NCBI GenBank assembly: GCA_009697555.1
Contig: WLQV01000015.1
Location: forward strand, 1-11,298
Origin: Actinomycetota bacterium
Lineage (GTDB): Bacteria; Actinomycetota; Actinomycetes; Nanopelagicales; Nanopelagicaceae
DNA length: 11,298 nt
Direction: 5' to 3'
Position numbers and translations under genes: made by a program. Positions 7,240 through 11,298 of this stretch are shown here, one piece after another. Position 1 is the first letter of the stretch. Every line of letters starts with the position of its first letter. The notes under the pieces are model-generated. The model was not told where the DNA came from. It searched no databases and saw nothing but the letters and a program-made list of their open reading frames with translations.

Positions 7240-7261
7240 TCAGCCCTGCCCTCTAGGCTGA
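7240..7261. repeat. Short inverted repeat over the radA promoter
   Basis: TCAGCC at 7240-7245 and GGCTGA at 7256-7261 are perfect six-base arms with a ten-base centre. The right arm overlaps the proposed radA -10 hexamer. It could be an operator or part of the end of the upstream transcript. Six-base repeats are common by chance. Confidence 0.25.
7254..7259 (+). promoter_or_regulatory. Putative -10 element for leaderless radA
   Basis: TAGGCT ends six bases before the radA ATG at 7266, which fits transcription starting at the A of the start codon. No Shine-Dalgarno sequence precedes the ATG. The same hexamer lies before the gene at 6412. A -35 box is not evident. Confidence 0.5.
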
Positions 7262-7265
7262 TGCC

Positions 7266-8633
7266 ATGGCCAAGCCCGAAAAAGATCCATTCCGCTGTAG
7301 TGAATGCGGATGGAGCACCACCAAGTGGGTTGGCCGTTGTGGTGAATGCCAAGCATGGGGCAGCGTCGAAGAAGTTGCCGCACCTAAGCGACTCTCACTC
7401 GTTCCTGGAAAAGTTACTCACAATGCAACTCCCATTGGTTCAGTTGATCTCAATGCAGCTAAGGCTCGCCCTACCGGTATCGAAGAACTCGATCGGGTAC
7501 TTGGTGGCGGTTTAGTTCCGGGTGCTGCCATCTTGCTCGCTGGGGAACCAGGCGTTGGTAAATCAACACTTCTGCTCTCTGTTGCTGCAGAGAGTGCGGC
7601 GCGAGATGTTCCAGCCCTCTACATCAGCGGTGAGGAATCTGCATCGCAAGTGCGCATGCGCGCCGAACGAATCTCTGCAATTCATCCCAAGCTCTGGCTT
7701 GCTGCAGAGAATGATCTCAGTGCAGTTATCTCCCACATCGATGCTGTTAAACCTGAACTTCTTATTATTGACTCAATTCAAACTATCTCCACCAGTACAT
7801 CCGATGGCACATCCGGTGGTGTCACCCAAGTGCGAGAAGTTGCCGCTGCGCTCATTCGTATCGCCAAAGAGCGCGACATAACACTCTTACTTGTTGGTCA
7901 CGTAACAAAAGATGGCTCGATCGCCGGTCCTCGCCTACTCGAACATATTGTTGATGTGGTCTTAAGTTTTGAAGGCGAGCGTCACTCACGTCTGCGTTTA
8001 ATTCGCGCTACTAAGAATCGCTTTGGTGCAAGTGATGAAGTGGGATGCTTCGATCTCCACGATGCTGGTATTGCAAGCGTTGCCGATCCCACCGGTCTCT
8101 TTACTTCGCGCCATACCGAACCAGTTCCTGGCACATGCGTCACCGTCACTCTCGAAGGTCGACGCCCACTCCTTGCTGAAATTCAAGCACTCGTTAGTCA
8201 AGGTCGCGACAATGACTATGGAAATGCACGCCGGGTTACCAGTGGTCTCGATGCATCACGTACCTCAATGACCCTTGCAGTTCTCGAACTTCGCGCACAC
8301 ATTCGAGTTGCCGGTCGCGATGTTTACGCCGCCACTGTTGGTGGGATGAAAATGACCGAACCCGCTGCAGATCTCGCACTTGCACTCGCTGTTGCATCTG
8401 CCGCACAGAACCTTGCCCTTCCCGCAGATCTCGTTGCTATTGGTGAAGTCGGTCTGGCTGGAGAAATTCGCAAAGTCAGTGGAGTTACTCGTCGCTTACA
8501 AGAGGCACATCGCTTAGGTTTCAAACGCGCCATTGTTCCCACTGGTAGCGAAGCAAAGATCGAAGGTATGGAAATTCTTGAAGTATCTCGTCTCGATCAA
8601 GCACTAAAGCGAGTAAAAATCACGCAAGAATGA
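7266..8633 (+). CDS. radA: DNA repair protein RadA
   Basis: RadA (Sms) is a RecA-like ATPase and hexameric helicase that helps process recombination intermediates and extend D-loops. The product is 455 residues, the usual size. The N-terminal zinc finger is C11-x2-C14 and C25-x2-C28. Walker A GEPGVGKST is at 93-101 and Walker B LLIIDS at 165-170. The RadA-specific KNRFG motif is at 250-254. A Lon-protease-like C-terminal domain spans about 280-455, with the region ARRVTSGLDASRTSM, which in this family is structural rather than proteolytic. Nothing is missing. The ATG at 7266 opens MAKPEKDPFRCSEC, a normal RadA beginning, and is backed by the promoter just upstream. The stop overlaps the mutY start (ATGA), so the two are translated from one message. 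In many actinobacteria disA follows radA; here mutY follows directly. Confidence 0.98.
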   Translation: MAKPEKDPFRCSECGWSTTKWVGRCGECQAWGSVEEVAAPKRLSLVPGKVTHNATPIGSVDLNAAKARPTGIEELDRVLGGGLVPGAAILLAGEPGVGKSTLLLSVAAESAARDVPALYISGEESASQVRMRAERISAIHPKLWLAAENDLSAVISHIDAVKPELLIIDSIQTISTSTSDGTSGGVTQVREVAAALIRIAKERDITLLLVGHVTKDGSIAGPRLLEHIVDVVLSFEGERHSRLRLIRATKNRFGASDEVGCFDLHDAGIASVADPTGLFTSRHTEPVPGTCVTVTLEGRRPLLAEIQALVSQGRDNDYGNARRVTSGLDASRTSMTLAVLELRAHIRVAGRDVYAATVGGMKMTEPAADLALALAVASAAQNLALPADLVAIGEVGLAGEIRKVSGVTRRLQEAHRLGFKRAIVPTGSEAKIEGMEILEVSRLDQALKRVKITQE

Positions 8634-9478
8634 GTGAGATCGAAAGAGCAATCACCAATTGGTTTGCATTAAATGCCCGCGAACTTCCCTGGCGCAAAAG
8701 CAATCCTTGGGGCGTATTAGTTAGCGAATTTATGTTGCAACAGACTCCAGTCGTGCGAGTAACTCCTAAGTGGCATGAGTGGATGGAACGTTGGCCAACT
8801 CCCGATGCTCTCGCTGCTGCATCTCCCGCAGATGTTATTACTGCCTGGGGTCGCCTCGGATATCCCCGTCGTGCACTTCGATTGCGCGATTGCGCGACAT
8901 TGATTGCTACTGAACATAACAACCAGGTGCCATCAGATGTCGCGACCTTATTAACTCTGCCTGGTGTCGGTTCATACACCGCAGCAGCTATCGCATCCTT
9001 TGCCTATGAGAAAGAAGCGCTGGTGCTCGATGTCAATATTCGCCGTCTCTTTGCTCGGCTCTACGATGGCACCGATCTCTTAACATCAGCACCCTCCAAG
9101 AAAGAAATTGCAGAACGAACCGAGCTGCTCCCCGATAAAGATGCACACACTTGGGCCGCTGCAACTATGGAACTTGGCGCACTTATCTGCACTGCGCGAT
9201 CTCCTCAATGCGAGGAGTGCCCAGTAGTGAATTTATGTAAGTGGCGAGCAGCTGGTTATCCTGCTGCTGCTACAAAGAAGCGGGTGCAGAAATGGCATGG
9301 CACCGATCGCCAATGTCGCGGCACTATTATCGAAGCGCTGCGTAATGCGCCATCACTTGGTGCGCATGAGATTGATCAACTCTGGAGTGAGAAGGAGCAG
9401 CTCAATCGCGCTCTGGAATCACTGATCAAAGATCAATTAATTACTATTTGGCAAGAGCGTTACCGCTTGCCTCAGTAA
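8630..9478 (+). CDS. mutY: A/G-specific adenine DNA glycosylase MutY
   Basis: MutY removes adenine mispaired with 8-oxoguanine, starting base excision repair. The product has 282 residues. The catalytic glutamate is E33 in SEFMLQQTP, the helix-hairpin-helix is LPGVGSYTAAAI at 110-121, and the catalytic aspartate is D134 in LDVNIRR. The iron-sulfur ligands are C187-x6-C194-x2-C197-x5-C203, exactly the family spacing. The C-terminal part, about 210-282, is short. It includes a KWHGTDRQCRG stretch and a winged-helix-like end, and lacks the full MutT-like domain of Escherichia coli MutY (350 residues). This shorter form is usual for actinobacteria. The ATG overlaps the radA stop by four bases, so translation is probably coupled to radA. 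The alternative assignment, endonuclease III, is unlikely because of the SEFMLQQT motif. It ends five bases before the convergent clpC stop. Confidence 0.96.
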   Translation: MSEIERAITNWFALNARELPWRKSNPWGVLVSEFMLQQTPVVRVTPKWHEWMERWPTPDALAAASPADVITAWGRLGYPRRALRLRDCATLIATEHNNQVPSDVATLLTLPGVGSYTAAAIASFAYEKEALVLDVNIRRLFARLYDGTDLLTSAPSKKEIAERTELLPDKDAHTWAAATMELGALICTARSPQCEECPVVNLCKWRAAGYPAAATKKRVQKWHGTDRQCRGTIIEALRNAPSLGAHEIDQLWSEKEQLNRALESLIKDQLITIWQERYRLPQ

Positions 9479-9483
9479 ATAAA

Positions 9484-11298
9484 TTAAACGGTAGGAGACT
9501 CTGTCAAATCACTAGGTGAATCTGGCATGGTGCTCTTTTCCTGACCAGCGAAAGTGAACTTAGCGTTCTCGCCTTCACCCTCAACGCCAACGAGAATAAT
9601 CTCGCCCGCTTTAATTTCACCGAAGAGAATCTTCTCGGAGAGCGCATCTTCGATCTCACGTTGGATTGTGCGACGAAGTGGACGCGCACCAAGGAGTGGA
9701 TCGTAACCACGTGTGGCAAGAAGTTCCTTGGCAGCAGTGGTGAGTTCGATCGCCATGTCCTTAGCCTTAAGACGAGAATCCAAATCATCGATCATGAGAT
9801 CAACAATCTTGATAATTTCATCCTTAGTGAGCTGGTGGAAGACAATGACATCATCGATACGGTTAAGGAATTCAGGGCGGAAGTGTGACTTAAGTTCGTC
9901 ATTTACTTTGCCCTTCATGCGCTCGTAATTGCTCATTGCATCTTCTGAGTTAGCAAAGCCAAGGCCGGCGCCCTTAGAGATGTCGCGAGTTCCGAGGTTG
10001 GTGGTCATGATGATGACAGTGTTCTTGAAGTCGACTACGCGACCTTGTGCATCGGTGAGACGACCATCTTCGAGAACTTGAAGCAGTGAGTTAAAGATGT
10101 CGGGATGTGCCTTCTCAATTTCATCGAAGAGCACGACGCTAAATGGCTTGCGGCGAACTTTCTCAGTGAGTTGACCGCCTTCGTCATAACCAACAAATCC
10201 TGGAGGTGCACCGAAGAGACGTGATGCAGTGTGGCGCTCGGAGTACTCCGACATATCCAATTGGATAAGTGCATCGGAGTCACCAAAGAGGAATGCCGCA
10301 AGTGTGCGTGAGAGCTCGGTCTTACCAACACCAGATGGACCAGCGAAGATAAATGAGCCACCAGGACGGCGTGGATCTTTAAGTCCGGCACGAGTACGGC
10401 GAATGGCTTGTGAGAGCGCCTTGATGGCTTGCTCTTGTCCGATCACACGGCGATGTAATTCATCTTCCATCTTCAGCAGACGCGCAGTCTCTTCTTCAGT
10501 CAACTTAAATACTGGAATTCCAGTTGCAGTTGAGAGAACTTCGGCAATTAACTCTTCATCAACTTCAGTGACAACATCGAGATCTCCAGCTTTCCATGAC
10601 TTCTCTCGCTCTGCCCGCTCTGCAATGAGGTTCTTCTCATCATCGCGAAGTGATGCAGCCTTCTCGAAATCTTGGCTATCAATAGCGGATTCTTTCTCGC
10701 GACGAGTATTTGCAATCTTCTCATCGAATGCTTTGAGCTCTGGTGGCGCAGTCATGCGACGAATGCGAAGGCGTGAACCTGCTTCGTCGATGAGATCGAT
10801 CGCTTTATCTGGCAAGAAACGATCGGCAACATAGCGATCAGCTAAAGTCGCAGCGGCAACAAGTGCGGCATCGGAGATGGAAACTCGGTGATGAGTTTCG
10901 TAACGATCGCGCAGGCCTTTGAGAATTTCAATGGTGTGTGGAAGTGATGGCTCGGCAACTTGGATTGGTTGGAAGCGACGCTCTAGCGCTGCATCCTTCT
11001 CTAAGTGCTTGCGGTATTCATCCAAAGTTGTGGCACCGATTGTCTGGAGTTCGCCACGAGCCAACATCGGCTTGAGAATGCTTGCCGCATCAATGGCACC
11101 TTCGGCAGCACCAGCGCCGACGAGGGTATGAATTTCATCGATAAAGAGAATGATGTCGCCACGCGTGCGAATCTCTTTAAGAACTTTCTTTAAGCGTTCT
11201 TCGAAATCACCGCGGTAGCGAGATCCGGCAACGAGTGCACCGAGATCGAGTGAATAGAGCTGCTTATCTTTCAAAGTCTCTGGCACATCGTTTTTAAC
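9484..11298 (-). CDS. clpC: ATP-dependent Clp protease ATP-binding subunit ClpC (N-terminus outside window)
   Basis: ClpC is the AAA+ unfoldase that feeds proteins to ClpP; in actinobacteria it is a major proteostasis factor. The frame is open to the right edge, giving 604 residues; a GTG at 11286 is internal, since the codons before it (VKND) continue the family sequence. About 240 N-terminal residues, including the Clp-N repeats and the first Walker A, lie outside. Counting from the edge, D1 Walker B ILFIDE is at 50-55 and the arginine-finger region LERRF at 105-109. The UVR/middle coiled-coil spans about 190-226 ([12 protein letters not shown]). D2 Walker A GPSGVGKT is at 320-327, Walker B VVLFDE at 388-393, the LGF ClpP-docking motif at 446-448, FLNRID near 477-482 and sensor 2 GARPLRR at 537-543. 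A short acidic, Ser/Thr-rich tail ends the protein. All visible motifs are intact. It is close to mycobacterial ClpC1. Confidence 0.98.
   Translation of the reverse strand, partial: VKNDVPETLKDKQLYSLDLGALVAGSRYRGDFEERLKKVLKEIRTRGDIILFIDEIHTLVGAGAAEGAIDAASILKPMLARGELQTIGATTLDEYRKHLEKDAALERRFQPIQVAEPSLPHTIEILKGLRDRYETHHRVSISDAALVAAATLADRYVADRFLPDKAIDLIDEAGSRLRIRRMTAPPELKAFDEKIANTRREKESAIDSQDFEKAASLRDDEKNLIAERAEREKSWKAGDLDVVTEVDEELIAEVLSTATGIPVFKLTEEETARLLKMEDELHRRVIGQEQAIKALSQAIRRTRAGLKDPRRPGGSFIFAGPSGVGKTELSRTLAAFLFGDSDALIQLDMSEYSERHTASRLFGAPPGFVGYDEGGQLTEKVRRKPFSVVLFDEIEKAHPDIFNSLLQVLEDGRLTDAQGRVVDFKNTVIIMTTNLGTRDISKGAGLGFANSEDAMSNYERMKGKVNDELKSHFRPEFLNRIDDVIVFHQLTKDEIIKIVDLMIDDLDSRLKAKDMAIELTTAAKELLATRGYDPLLGARPLRRTIQREIEDALSEKILFGEIKAGEIILVGVEGEGENAKFTFAGQEKSTMPDSPSDLTESPTV

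Noticed and set aside
9451..9470. Imperfect hairpin GCAAG...CTTGC at the end of mutY as a terminator
   Set aside because: The stem needs a bulge, lies within the coding sequence and is not followed by a T-tract.
10229..10834. A 201-codon plus-strand open frame antisense to clpC
   Set aside because: Its composition, rich in Ser and Arg, is the usual shadow of a conserved gene; clpC on the other strand has all its motifs and there is no promoter or binding site for the antisense frame.
9484..11286. Taking the GTG at 11286 as the clpC start
   Set aside because: It would leave out the Clp-N domain and the first Walker A; the frame continues through the edge with family-like residues.
1..11298. 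Defence island, mobile element, CRISPR array or toxin-antitoxin pair
   Set aside because: No transposase, integrase, direct-repeat array or paired small genes were seen; nearly all space is filled by housekeeping genes.

Overview
The window looks like a chromosomal segment of an actinobacterium with a small, streamlined genome and modest GC content. It most resembles freshwater planktonic lineages of the acI/Nanopelagicales type; that placement is inference from gene content and style, not from a marker tree. Four genes point to Actinobacteria: a bacterial XPB-type helicase close to the mycobacterial protein, a ClpC of the mycobacterial ClpC1 type, the tiny actinobacterial ribosomal protein bS22, and MutY with a short C-terminus. 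Genes are packed with almost no spacer. No stretch longer than 300 bases lacks a gene, and I saw no RNA genes, insertion sequences, CRISPR arrays or phage genes.

Layout from left to right. Bases 1-1476 (+) hold the 3' part of the XPB helicase gene, which is open from the first base of the window. Its end overlaps by 38 bases the end of a convergent glutaredoxin-like gene (1439-1693, -). Divergent from that is a large secreted metzincin-like protein with a C-terminal beta-rich domain (1728-4139, +). A minus-strand block follows, transcribed right to left: proC (6332-5523), then a secreted propeller-like protein (5521-4292), then the bS22 gene (4249-4151). A plus-strand block starts divergently from proC: a cysteine-rich protein of unknown function (6412-7224), radA (7266-8633), and mutY overlapping radA by four bases (8630-9478). 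Finally clpC (9484 to the right edge, -) converges on mutY with a five-base gap and runs off the window.

Functionally this is mostly housekeeping: DNA repair (XPB helicase, RadA, MutY), proteostasis (ClpC), proline synthesis (ProC), translation (bS22) and thiol chemistry (glutaredoxin-like). Mixed in are two uncharacterised exported proteins and one cysteine-cluster protein. Four genes carry a TANNNT hexamer six to eight bases before the ATG, the arrangement expected for leaderless transcripts; bS22 instead has a clear Shine-Dalgarno sequence.

I found no convincing undescribed multi-gene system. The items most worth a second look are the secreted protein with an altered zinc-binding motif, the propeller gene lying between proC and bS22, the cysteine-cluster protein, and the repeated leaderless promoter pattern.
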